Assembly (NCBI GenBank): GCA_916610825.1
Contig: OU744449.1
Span: 18,383,344 to 18,447,343 of the forward strand
DNA: 64,000 bases
Direction: 5' to 3'
Source of the DNA: Haliclystus octoradiatus
Taxonomy: Eukaryota; Cnidaria; Staurozoa; Stauromedusae; Haliclystidae
The position numbers were made by a program, and so were the translations under genes. The notes under the pieces were generated by a model. It saw only the letters and a list, made by a program, of their open reading frames with translations. It did not search any database and was not told the DNA's origin. Shown here in pieces: positions 1-12,700 of this stretch; within the stretch, counting starts at the first letter, position 1, and every line of letters begins with the position of its first letter.

Positions 1-86
1 GAGTTCCAAACATTATTGCCGTATCTAGTTGCTATATGGTCTGTGTTAGTGCCCGAGTGTTGCTGTTAGAAATCTAATCCTTAATG

Positions 87-1339
87 CAGGGGCGGATCCA
101 GACTGTCGCAACTGTCGCGCAAGCGACAGTCAGCATTTAAAAGAAAATACAAAAATTGCTTTATTTTCATATTATTGAGCCTCAACGTTGGTTCTTAATT
201 TATTATTATCGTATTCCTTAAGTTGGTAAATAATGTATTCATTATTTTCCAGTTTGTCCCATTGAGTTTCAGTATTTTATTTTCAATATTCTGTATTTCC
301 GACCCCCGTCAATGGGCTCCTGGTCTGATCTCCCTGTCCATTAATCCCATTCGACGCAATCAAAAATGTGCAAACGCCGACGATTTGCTTTTTACGTTTA
401 TATGTAGTTTAACGTAACTCCACGCGTGTCCCCTGTGGGAATATGTTGCTAGTGTCAACAGGGCAGGCAGACACGCTCTCTTCATATTTTTTGAGCGACA
501 CTGTCTACGTCATTTCTCATGCAGCAGAATTCAAGCGGAACGTCTTTAAGCCAATGATATCACTAGATGAGGGATTGGAATTTGAAATATGCTGCATGAG
601 ACGATCGTTGCTTAGCACCATGCCGCTGCAGTGAAGCACTAAAATCGATCACGATGTAGACATGAAAAATGACGCCGTGATTACGCCGCATGTACCATTT
701 CGTGCACCAAACAAGATGGCGAACACAGTGTTGAAAGATTTGACGTGCTGTTTGATAGTGATAAATAATGATCTCTCTATCGAAGAGAACAGATTATGGT
801 TTGAAAATGTTACATGTGAGAAAGTATTGGTTACTATAGTCGTAATGAAAAAGTATAAGAGAACAAGCTATTACGACTTCGGATTTGCTCTTTCGCTGAT
901 CTGCAAAATTAACTGCTTGTCAAGCACAAGACGATCGACTATCTCCTGCCACGAAACAATTTTAAGTAAAAACAACAGACCCGGTTATTGATTCGATTTG
1001 TTGAAGCTATTACACCATGCTTCTCCTTTTTTTCTCGTAAACTTAAACATTCTTCCAATTCAATAATATAATACTAATCAACTCTAATTTATCATATTGC
1101 TAATATATATTTACATGTTTTGTTACTGTTAGTTACTACATTATGAATTACGCTAGTTCACAGAATAATGCATTTTTCTTTTTGACTGTTGATTTGTTAC
1201 TGTCAAATTAAATACAGCTTTATTTCAAAAAATGTTTCCGGGGAAGCTTGCCCCTGGACCCCCCAGATAGAGAGGGGCTTCGCCCCTCTCACAGGAGCGC
1301 CCAATGCGACAGTCAGCTTTTTTCCTGGATCCGCCCCTG
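87..1339. mobile_element. hAT-like non-autonomous DNA transposon
   Basis: The left end reads CAGGGGCGGATCCAG and the right end is its exact reverse complement, giving 15-bp terminal inverted repeats of the hAT type. The motif GCGACAGTCAGC lies just inside both ends. TAATG flanks both sides (82-86 and 1340-1344), although hAT elements normally duplicate 8 bp. Near the right end is a GC-rich block with GGGGCTTCGCCCC, which recurs in the other hAT-like copies here. No transposase motif was recognised; short open frames at 443-634 and 662-991 match nothing I know. If copy A is a normal gene, this element sits in its last intron. Confidence 0.8.
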
Positions 1340-1709
1340 TAATGTTTTTATTGATTCCATCCTATCTTCAATACAATTAAGTGATAAAGTCATTATTAGC
1401 TTTGAAGTTGAAATAGCAAAATAAAAATCAAAGCCTGCCCAAACCGCGACTGGAAAACAGCGATTCTAATGATATAGAAACTCAAACATCCTACCCGAAA
1501 ACCGACTGAGAAAACAGCGGAAAACTGAACCACATATATATTAAGTCATTCATGACTGAAAGTCACCCCTTAAAATGTTGGCCAACCTCTGAACGCCAGT
1601 ATCATATCTGGTTGTTATAATCTGTGCAATAGTGCCAGGTGTAGAAGTCTATATTAGTGCCAATGAATAATAAATTAGTAATCAAAAATTGCTGCGTTAT
1701 CATCTTTAG

Positions 1710-1973
1710 ACTACATGCACAGATGCTCAAGTGGTTGATCGTGCAAATAGCTGGTGTGAAAGCCTTGGTCTGCCTTATTTCCGGTTTAACCCTGTCATGC
1801 TAACACCATGTGAAATGGATGAGCAAGATGATGTACAAGTCATTGAAATGATCTTCGGAACAAGGAAATTCATCAAAGATAACTACAAAATATTTAGAGA
1901 AGTTGCAGATATCCTTCTTTGTAAATCAGATAATGCAATCGATGTGTGCACGTCAGGTGAATCCGATGCGTAA
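1710..1973 (+). CDS. PLA2G6-like phospholipase A2 copy A, terminal exon
   Basis: This is the last coding exon of a calcium-independent phospholipase A2 of the PLA2G6 (group VI) type. It opens after a TTTAG acceptor in phase 0 and reads TTCTDAQVVDRANSWCESLG and onward to TAA. The motifs VDRA-SWCE, LPYFR-NP, CEMDEQDD and FREVAD match the C-terminal exon of copy B at 25782, with the same acceptor phase. The preceding exon was not found between 1 and 1709, so the rest of the gene lies upstream of the window. The last 16 or so residues differ completely from copy B. The lipase active site is not in this exon, so activity cannot be judged. Confidence 0.85.
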   Translation, partial: TTCTDAQVVDRANSWCESLGLPYFRFNPVMLTPCEMDEQDDVQVIEMIFGTRKFIKDNYKIFREVADILLCKSDNAIDVCTSGESDA

Positions 1974-3518
1974 GCTAATTTAAAGCGTAATATAGACAGT
2001 ATTAGGAATATAGTACTATTTGTAATTATTATAATATAGTAACAGCATTTTAGAGGTAGCTTCTAAACATTAGATAATTGATCGTTAAGATAATTGAAAC
2101 ATTAATCAAAACTAATGTAAGTCTAAAAACTGCCAATCATAAAATAGAAAATAGAAATTGTAGATAATGATATCATCTTAATTAATTCAACAAGGCTGTC
2201 AGCTGCATCTCTGTGTGAGGGAGCCAATCATGGTTGTTAAAAAGGTGAATCATGTTTTGAATATATTAAAGAAATATCTGGAGTGAATTTTATAAGTTTT
2301 TATTCACACGACCTTCATATTGCCGGTGCGATTTGAATGTGTTACATCATACTAGGTATTATAGGTATACCTCCATTAACATGTGAAATTGAAATTCTAA
2401 ACAATAGCAGCATTTCTTAAAATTGGCAATCCAGATACCACATAAATTTATGCGCAAGAAAACTTTCAAGTATAGGTGATCAATCGTGAGCAAAATGTGG
2501 TCATCTAAGTTTGATACCAAAAACGGCATATTTGAAATGAGGGGGCCAGCTTGACGGTTTTCAAAATCACGGAATAGTGATATCTATATATCTAAATTGT
2601 GATACCAAATTCCAAGGGTGGGGGAGGGGGGTCAGCTGGACAGACGTGCCATGACCATGGAAGATAGTGGATGTCAACTAATTACGATTATAAAAGTAGG
2701 CGAGAAGGCTATGGTTAATTTTTATATATTAAATTAGCAAATGGGAATGTCTTACTTTTGCGTATATTTATTACTCAATATCTGATAACAGCAAAGACAA
2801 CATATAACTACTTTCATATAATATTAAATTATATTTTTCTATTGCCTATATCATAGAGTACATACTAATTCCGATTGCCGTTCACAAAATATAGCTGTCT
2901 AACTAAAGCTATATAGTGAATCGGCACATTAATATTAACCATTGCTACGTAGAGTTAATGAAAACCTAGCAGAAAATGCATTTAATAATAAATAACGTTA
3001 GGATTCTTCATCATGCTTTAATGGTTGTTCTTATACTTTATATCATTTTCTCATCCATTTGCAAGTGAAGTTTTGAAGGTATCCATCTTGTCGGGCAAAA
3101 CTAGATAGAGCGGTGCAAGGTATTTAGAAGAACCTCTTTTTTATGCAATCGTATATTTTAGTTATGGCAGTTGTACCTTTTATAATCTATATTGTTAATT
3201 AATGACCCTCTATAAGAGGGTCTACTAGCAGGCTACTTGCTAGACCACTATAAAAATAGAAAATTTAATGCTATTGTTCTCAGTGGATATAATTATTTTC
3301 GCATGGCAATACCATCGCAACGGATTTGTTTTAATCAGCAGGGGTCTACTCAGATGTATGTATTGATTTTTTGTCGGCTCCTTGTCTGTTTACTTCACGT
3401 TTACTTCACACCATCCCTCGAAAATCTTTTTTACACACATTTCAGCCATGTTCTTGAATGAAAAATATTTAATTGTGTATACTTAAATTCGGCTGTAGAT
3501 TTCTAATGTTATTATACA
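1974..3518. other. Spacer between phospholipase copies A and B
   Basis: No gene is seen. The space holds copy A's 3' untranslated region and the copy B promoter, neither delimited. A G-rich motif occurs twice (GGGGGCCAGCTTGAC near 2540 and GGGGGGTCAGCTGGAC near 2625), each after a similar GATACCAAA stretch, which suggests a diverged tandem duplication of roughly 90 bp. Confidence 0.4.
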
Positions 3519-3766
3519 ATGGGACAAAAAATATCGATCAAGAAAGAATGCGACATTGGTAAATTACAGCAGCACATTTTATGTGGTTTTGGTGAAGTCA
3601 TTTTACAGTCGGTAGATATGCGGATTGTTATTCGAAAAATCCCTTCATTTGGAAAAGAAGAATCCAAGTACAGAATTAAAGCATCTCTTTGTAACAAAAC
3701 ACAGAATTTACCTTGTTTCAGCTTATTCGAATCAGATGATGAGACGTCAGGCAAAGAACTTTTCAG
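3519..3766 (+). CDS. PLA2G6: Copy B exon 1: start and N-terminal domain
   Basis: Encodes residues 1-82 plus two bases. [10 protein letters not shown] fits the N-myristoylation pattern Met-Gly-x3-Ser followed by basic residues. The donor is TTTTCAG/GTATTA. Translation continues 67 bases past the donor to a TGA, but the phase-2 junction to exon 2 restores homology (ELF then R-FCDTLLP). Confidence 0.75.
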
Positions 3767-6700
3767 GTATTATTATCAGCTTTTTTCAAACGAAGAGGCT
3801 TTGTTTCTAATCATGTGGACTCAATATTTGTGATGAATTAGATGTGATTCTGTCAGACGGTGATACATTGAGTCCAGTCCACGCTTATTGGTTAATTTTA
3901 TCATTAGCGTTTGGATATTTTGGCTGTATTATTTGACGTTCAAAATGAAGTTTCAAATAATAAATAACCGGAATCAGATATCCATTATGTAATTATGAAT
4001 TTCTCGATGAAGCACACCTTACGGAGGATAGCTCTATGAGCTTTCAGCATAAAAGCATGTGGCTTTTCCTCTAAATAGATGTCTGGTAATTCTTAATTTG
4101 ATCACATATAAATTTAGACTATAAACTTAGCTGTTAAAATTCTTATTTTATTTGCTACAGCTATTTATAATCAAAAAAACTTCAGAATTCGTACATGGAG
4201 GGGAATCAGTTTTACATTATATATTTAATAATATAAAATAGATTGCAGTAAAGTAATACGAGATCAGCGAATTAATTAATGTTACTTATTTTCTGCAGTT
4301 TATCATTTTTTCTGTAAATGAGTGTACTCCCAGTCCCAGGGGTAACCATCCTCCAATAGGTTAATGGGCGTTGCTGATCTTAGGGATATTCACAATCCCT
4401 CAAAGTTATGAAGTGAAAAGAAATACCACCCGCAAAGCCCTAATATACCTTTGTAGGAAATTTAATCCCTCAATTTGTTATGTTCTCTGGTTTTGTGACA
4501 CTTTCTAGCAAAATACTAAAACATTTATTTTGCTATAAACATTAGAAATATGCACTTTTTACAATTTGGTAGGCGCCTCCTACCAAGGAAATCTGCAAAT
4601 CGTAGGCCTACTGTCAAAGCAGTGCATTTATTCTTCATGTGAATAACTTCACAGATAAGAACAAGTATAAATCATTGAAAGTTCTACTTATTCTGTATAA
4701 CTATTCAGATATCCATATTATAATCAGATAAAAGTATCTGGTTGTATATATATATAGCATCTTTTAAGTCATTGATCCTATTTTGTTACAGATTCTGTGA
4801 TACACTACTACCCTTATTCTACAAGCAATCACCTGATATATTTTACGGAGATAGTTTAAAATGTATGATTCTGTACGTAATGAAGCACAACGAAGCGTCA
4901 CCCATTGATATCGCCAAAGAGTTGCAACTCAACACTTACTTAAGCAACAAACATTTCGTGGATGCTGTGAAGGTAGAAGCAAAGACGGTATTCAAAACAC
5001 CAAAATTAAAAAAGAAGTTAAAGGTAGGCGATATCACAGTGATTGATTGAGATTGAGAAACGTTTCATTTCTGCTCAACGACTGTCATTTTTTTAAGGCT
5101 ACAGGCATAAATTTCTATCCAGTCACTGACATCAAACAATAATCAATACTTTATAACACCATAACTTTAACATCTGATCAAGTTGACGATAGGGCTTCAG
5201 TCTCGTAGTATTTGAGGAATTTGGAATTATATACAATCCTTTCTCATTTTATTCAGTACCAATAAGGCATTATTCCAATATTTGAAAGTTTTATTTTTTA
5301 TTTTATTTCAAGAAGAAACCCAATAACCAACAGGAATGGGTATCTGATAAGCTTTTCCATGTTTTGGCTGATACTCTCATAGACGTTGATGTTTTAGAGA
5401 AATCAATTTCAATGCCTGATTTCCTTGATGTACCCGCAATCAACAGACACATTTCAACCTCGGCTGACAGTGTTGCCCGCTCCGTGCCTGCGAACAATCG
5501 ACGCCAATCAGTGTCAATGACTAATCTTGATCCATCTAGTCCAGGTAATGGTAGCCATTTACTGTATCGGTGTCTCATTGCTAAATAGTTGACTATATTT
5601 TCATACGCTTACCTTTTCAGTGTCTTTTCACTCATGGGTCTCACAAGCATCCTTAGAAGACGGACCATGGGACCGAAACTCTAAAGTAAGTATAATTATT
5701 ATTAATATGTGAAGGTACAGGTATACAAAAACGAGCCCTCATCTTCGTATAAGCTACTTCAATATCATGTTTTAACTTCATTTCCCGAGAGAGACTTTAT
5801 TTTTTTACGAGGTGTGCGATTTTCAGAAATCCTTGAGGACACTAAAATTTCACAGTAGATGAGAATTGAGACATTCAAATTTCAAAAGTATTAAAAAGCA
5901 AACATTCAAACATTTCATATATTACGACCAGAGCACAGAAAAAGTTCAAAAATGTAATTGTCGATCCGATGGATGTGTAATGAATATACGTGTAATGTTC
6001 TTTTACTTCGTAAATTACAGAACATACAACCACATGAGCTATAACCTTGTTTGCGAGAACACAAAGGACTGAACAGGAGCAACAATCCACATTGATAAAT
6101 GATAATCTTATAATGGAGAGTACGGAAGTACCCCCAGGCTCCAATTTCTCACATTAAATTATTTTGGCACTAATTTTCACAAGTATAGCTGCATCACTAG
6201 ATCAGTTACACACTGCTTGTTATGGTTGTTCCTACATTTTTGAAATTGAGTGATGAAATACGGCAATGAGTGAATTAATGTCGTTAGAAATTTAGTGAAA
6301 TTTATTATCTGATAACTAAAATCCCCACTTCTAAATTTATGATTTATAGTCATGTCACTTAATTAATTAGTTTCATACTATAAAAGGGTTAGTAAACTAC
6401 GATAGGCCTATATAAGAACTGGATTGGGTTAAAGAAATATACTGGATTTCACAAATTCACAGCAGGCCTAATGTAATAAATGGAGGGTAAATAATAGAAA
6501 AGGATATCATGATTTCATGATAGTGCTCACAATACTTTCCAATACCTTGTACTGGAATGTTGACTGTATTTTCAGGATATATTGTCATCCAATCTAACAA
6601 ATGGCGATCAATCGGATTATGATATAGACAATGTAGAAATATTTAATAGTGAAATTCAATTTTCACCTTGTTCTGAACCAGAGCTGGCCAATGGAAAAGG

Positions 6701-9700
6701 TATGATGATTTTATTTCCTCAGGTTGATGTCTTAACGACGTTCTAGCCTTTAAATATCATCCCTTTCCTTTATTAAATGCTTGAAAATTTTGTACAAAAA
6801 TATTATATTTCAGAAGGTGTTGTTGAATGCTGAGCTTCTTTAGTATTATTTCAATGCTTCATCTCCCAACTTCATTCATTTCCTAACTCATCTATAATTA
6901 TGCTCTCGATTCGTGCTGCTTACAGTATTATAGCCAGTTGAGGCTTTCCATAATTATATTACCCAAGTCCTTGAATGTCAAATGCTGAATGGTGAAATTT
7001 AATTTATTGAAGTTTATGGTAATGTATTATAATTTTTTTTTTGATTTCTTACTTACCCAGAAACAGGTAAGCTTGAAGATTTTGTAAGGGGATTGGTGAA
7101 TTAATTAGTATTTTGAAACATCTGCATATTTTTAGGAAGATACTCTTCCTGGCGCGGAACTAATAGTTTTCCTGCTCTGGATTGAACCTAACACCCTACT
7201 GAAACAGGTCCAACGATAGCCTGCATCAAAATTAAAACACTTCTTAGGGCAAATGTGAAAAGCGCTTTAGTGTAGACGCATGTTAGTCCAACTTCCTAAC
7301 CACCATTGAGGCTTATTCTAAAGTATTGTGAAATCAAAATTCTTCTCTCAGAATGCTGCTTTCTCTTATCAGACTTTAATAATAAGCGTGGTCACTCTCA
7401 AGTTCACAGAGCGGCTGCATTTGGAGACACCAGACGTTTACAGTTTCTATTGAGAAAGGGTTTACCTGATACCGCAGTCATAAAACAGAGGCTACCTATA
7501 CACAGTGCATCAAAGAGAGATCATTATGGCTGCGTTAAGATTCTTTTAGAGCACAACACAAAGAACATGATTGTCAGAGACGAAAAATGTGGCAATACAG
7601 TGCTGCATTATGCCAACAGCAAAAAGGTATTAAATGGATCATTGACCATGATTTTACGTATATTTATAGCTTAGGTTCTTTCTTATTGTAGTAGTATTGT
7701 AGTATTTGAAAACCTTCAATTTATCTCATAACGGTTATGTCGGTTCTAATCTTTCATTATGAAAAGCTATCACCGTTTTCGATGGCTTTCGTGAATAATT
7801 CATTAACATTTAAATTTTTATTTAGATATTTCTCATATTAAATCTTTGTTTCGCTTTCTGATACATAAAGAACAAGGCGTTAATAGCTCTACTAAGCTCA
7901 AATAACTATTTCAAGTTGAAGTTCAACATTGAAAAATTTCAATTATCTGCCCTTGTTCTCTTTTGTGACCATTGTAACTTCTTGAATAGTGCATTTTACT
8001 CTTCTGCATGATGTTAAGAGAAGAGCTTCCTCATTCTGTCAGATACCTTATACATACAATCTTTTTATGACTTTTTACTCTCTTTTTATGACAGATGATC
8101 GATCTTCTTGTTACACGGGGGTGCGATCCAAATGTAACAAACAGAATGGATGAAACACCTCTGCATGTTTTCACAAAACGAGGCCAGTTATCAAATGTGA
8201 TCTTCTTGTTAACAAGTGGTGCAAACGTCAACTTTCAAAGCAATAATGGCAAAACTGCTCTTCATTATGCAGTGCAGGTAAATATTCTGATCATTTACTA
8301 GATTATATAATCATCGTTAAATAAGAATACCATATCCATATACCATAGCCTTCCTATCAGAAGGATGATTTGATGAGAACTAAGATAGTGCAACTCCAAT
8401 TTGCGTTTTCAAGAGCTTTAAAAAGGTCAAAATATTATCTTACCTAGTGTTATCGGCCTATAACAATAACATCCAATGTGGGGATAATGTTTTTTGAAAT
8501 GTTATCCAATGGTAATGATTTATGTGAATCATTTGTTTTGACATGACGACGTGTTGGTCAAAACATATCTTGTTGGACCGGGCTAACTGAATAACTGAAC
8601 CACGCGAGTTGCAATTAGTTTTAATTATTTTATCAGGATTTATTGGAAGTTACAAAAATGATAGAATAAATGAATAATAATTGTGCACTTGTTCCCCGTA
8701 ATAAGCTGTCAGTGTGCAAACGAGAAAGTCTAAAAATATCGAAAACCCTTCATTTTTAATATTTTGGTCGAACAACGGTGTTACGCTTTTGTGAACGTGT
8801 TAACTGAGGTCTACAAAGACACATTATTGAGGGTATTATTGATATGGGCCGAAGAAGCTGTTTTTAGACTTCAATTATTCAATGTTTGTAGTTGTTAATT
8901 ACAGTTGAGATTATTTAAATATAGGAAAGATCTACGTTGGTTTTCATTGCATTATCTTGCGATCAACAATTGGCTTCTAAATTATCCCGTCAATTATTCA
9001 AATTTTATATGTTTTCCAACAGATAAATGATCCGAAACTCGTCAAAACCCTTCTTGTATTTGGTGCTGATCAAACAATCATCAATCATAATGGATTATCT
9101 GCGAGAGATGTAGCTGCTAATTGTAGTGAATGCAGTGAAGAAATCATGGATGCATTCAATGTATATGAACATATCGAAGGCTCATATGATACCTACAGTA
9201 TGTATGATATGTAGCATAAACTTGACGAAAGATGCTTGCGTTCATATACTCTCTGTGATAGGAATGCATCAATAATATAAATAATATAGGCTATATATAA
9301 CGATAACCCTATATGAACAAAGTTGAAAATGATGTGATAATTTGCAGCAAACTATGAAAAGGAGAGCATGTGCCCTCCACTGATACACATTATCTACAAG
9401 AGAGTAATCGTATAAAAGAACATTTCATTTTAGACGGCTTATTGTTACCGAGGACGAGTAATATATGACAAGTATTTTTACATAATAGATATGATGCATA
9501 AGGCTGGGAACATCTCAAATACCTAATCGAGACTACATATTTACAGGCTACACTGTATACACCACAAAGAGACTTACGTAGGTATACCTATGAGAGTTGT
9601 ACCAATACAGGGCGATACTAGAGAACTATTACGTTTCCGATTCAAAAATATAGTTGTTTGTATCTGTAACATATCGACAGATAACTTATCGAATGATAAG

Positions 9701-12700
9701 TGAATAATTGTTGAGTTTGGGTGTTTGATTTGATACTGTATTCATAGATTTCCTTTGAATGTGGCATTGTGAGTCAATTAATTATATGTTAAAGCATTTA
9801 TATATTGTTATTTTATCGATAGAAGTGCCGATTATGAGAACAACGAGTGGTGCACCGATAGCTCCTCCTTCAGAGAATACCTTTGTTGGTCCCTCTATCA
9901 TGAAACAACGTACAGGCAAGGAGTCAGTGTTATGTCTCGATGGTGGTGGAATAAGAGGTTTGATGACTACTCAGATGATCGTGGTAATATCTGATTTATG
10001 TGGACGTAAGCCTATGGAGTTATTTGATTGGATAGCTGGTACCAGTACCGGTGCATATCAAGGTTTACTATTAGCTAAAGGTAAATTGGGATATTTGTCC
10101 AGTAAGATGTTATTTATGTTTTGACCGTGCTCTATAAAATTAAAATACCTGGAGGAATGCTTGTGTGGCATGCTACCTTCTCTTTCAAATGTATTGTGCA
10201 ATATGTTTCTACTTCCAAACTGGATTCAATACGATTAAAGTGTCTATTCACGCTTCCATCATTTTGATAACTAATATACTTTTACTTTGTAGGTGTTATC
10301 CTGCGTGAAATGTTGTGTGGCTATTTTCGACTAAAAGAAAAAGTCTTTACTGGTCGACGTCCTTATAGTGCAAAAAATTATGAAACATTATTGATTGACA
10401 GCTTTGGAGAATCGGATACAATGGGCATGATCAAATACCCAAGGTCTGTAATTTAACGCCATTTTTTAAAGGACTGCATGGATTGTTTCAATAGTCCACA
10501 ATTGGCTATTTCCTTGTCGCACAATCCTATTCCTAATTTTTAGCAATTTTCATAATGCAGGTTTCACAGGGTTGGTTTGGTTTGGAGTATGTTTTTATAG
10601 AAAGGGAAAATAATAGAGTTAAAATGAATATTGAGGATTTTGAGAAAGCATCAGTTATTAAAATAATAATTTGAGCATATTATAATTTGAGCATATTATA
10701 AAACTCCCGCCATTCGTGTAGATAAAACACAGCTTGTGAGTTGATTAGATACCCCAACGTGAAGCTTGAATATATCAAATCCTAATTCGATCTCTGCTCT
10801 TTACTTAATGTAATACAATTATTCCATTCTCTTACCTCAGGGTTATTGTCAATACCGTTGCATGTGATTGCATACCAGCTCAGCTTCATTTATTCAGAAA
10901 CTACAATTCACCCTACGCAAGAGAGGAAATCAGTAGCAATCAGAAATATGATGCACTCCGTATTCCATCTGGTATTTTTTATCTGAAATATTTGAAATTT
11001 TCTCCATTTTTTCTCAACTGTTTTCATGCTATCAGTATACATTACTTTTAATATACAGTTGATATATGTATTAACTGGTATTTGTGTAATGCTATTACGT
11101 ACTTTGATGAGTTAGATCTGAAACCGTGAAACAAATTAGCATTTTTCATATGAAAGATATTGTATGTGTGATGCATAGTCGTATTTTTCTTTTAGAGCCA
11201 TTTATTGGTTAGATCGAACACGTGATTCGATCTTATCTGTAGACAACAGGGATGACGTTGTCTATTGCCGTTGTCTAATACGATCAGATAACGATTTAAC
11301 GTGCATTATGCGCATTATTACGAGCAAAGATCATAGAAAATGACTAACTTGACTTGACAATTCAGCTGCCCATGCAGAAGTATCAAATTATATTGGCTCG
11401 AAATTGTTTACAGACTACAAGTAAATCCTAGAAGACCCAAGAAGCTCTCCATTTTCAATGTGAAATAATTTTGTTCATGGAAACATGCATAATATTTCAA
11501 CGTCACCGCGTTGATGTTTCGAAGAGATGTTTTGAAAACCGTTTTAATTTACCATCATAATTTCGAATTCGGAGGTCATTCCTGTAACCAAAATATTATA
11601 ATAGAACCAAGATAGTCTAACTCAGATTTGTGTTTTGAGAGTTTTAAACAGGCCATGATATTATGTTACCTTTGTGAAAATCAACCAAATAAATTGTATT
11701 TAACATCCTTAAGCATTGAATAATTAAAATTTAAAAACGATGTCTTTGTCTGACGTCCATAACATCCTCAAAAGTCTATCTTTGTTGACCCAATATCGAT
11801 CATTTCCAAACATTTTGATCTGTTTTGCCACTGCAAAATCACTGAGAATTGGCCACAAAAGCTATTTTAAGATCATCTCGTTTCAATGCAAAAAATTACC
11901 GGGGCTCAGATTATCAAACAAACAAACTTACTTTCTTGTGAAAAGTAAAACATTTATTAAACGTTGCTGATATTCAATACGTTTGAAATGTCACGTGTGG
12001 CAAAAAATCAAACAGAACCGGGTTTCATGATTCCATCTGAACCGCGCGAAAAAATGTTTTACTTTTCACAAGAAAGAAAGTTTGTTTGTTTGATAATCTG
12101 AGCCCCGGTAATTTTTTCGCATCGAAACGAATGATCTTAAAATATCTTTTGAGGCCAATTCTCAGTGATTTTGCCGTGGCAAAACAGATCAAAATGTTTG
12201 GAAATGATCGATATTGGGTCAACAAAGATAGACTTTTGAGGATGTTATTGATGTCGGACAAAGACATCGTTTTTAAATTTGAATTATTCAATGCTTGAGG
12301 ATGTTAAATACAATTTATTTGGTTGATTTTCACAAAGGTAAGATAATATTATGGCCTGTTTAAAACTCTCAAAAACACATATCTGAGTTAGACTATCTTG
12401 GTTCTATTATAATATCTTGATGTAACTTTATTGAATTATATTAAGTTGGATTAGCAAATTACTAGAGCTGTCGTTGTACAAATTTTCTATTTTCATTTTG
12501 ATAACAATATTCAATTTGAAGTCAGCTCACGATTGAAACATATCGAGATTGAAGTATCCGGGGAAGCATCTAATCGAGTTGAACTATCAGTTTTCATATT
12601 AAAAGGGTTAGTTCATTATATACATATATTATTAGTTCATTATATACAGCCACAATAAGTCCAATTGATCGTAACGAAAACACTCGAGTCGGTCTCTAAC

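Larger units (their letters stand above)
3767..10840. other. Introns 1-10 of copy B
   Basis: Between the listed exons nothing else coding was recognised. The longer introns (3767-4791, 5686-6575, 6700-7372, 7627-8094, 8278-9022, 9198-9822) are AT-rich. The intron at 8278-9022 holds a diverged relative of the intron 11 foldback element, listed separately. Confidence 0.5.

Noticed and set aside
5303-5588. Minus-strand frame opposite exon 3 of copy B
   Set aside because: Shadow of the exon; no homology, while the plus strand has consistent splice phases.
11740-12298. Open frames beginning MSLSD on both strands
   Set aside because: They are the two arms of the foldback element; no known protein resembles them.
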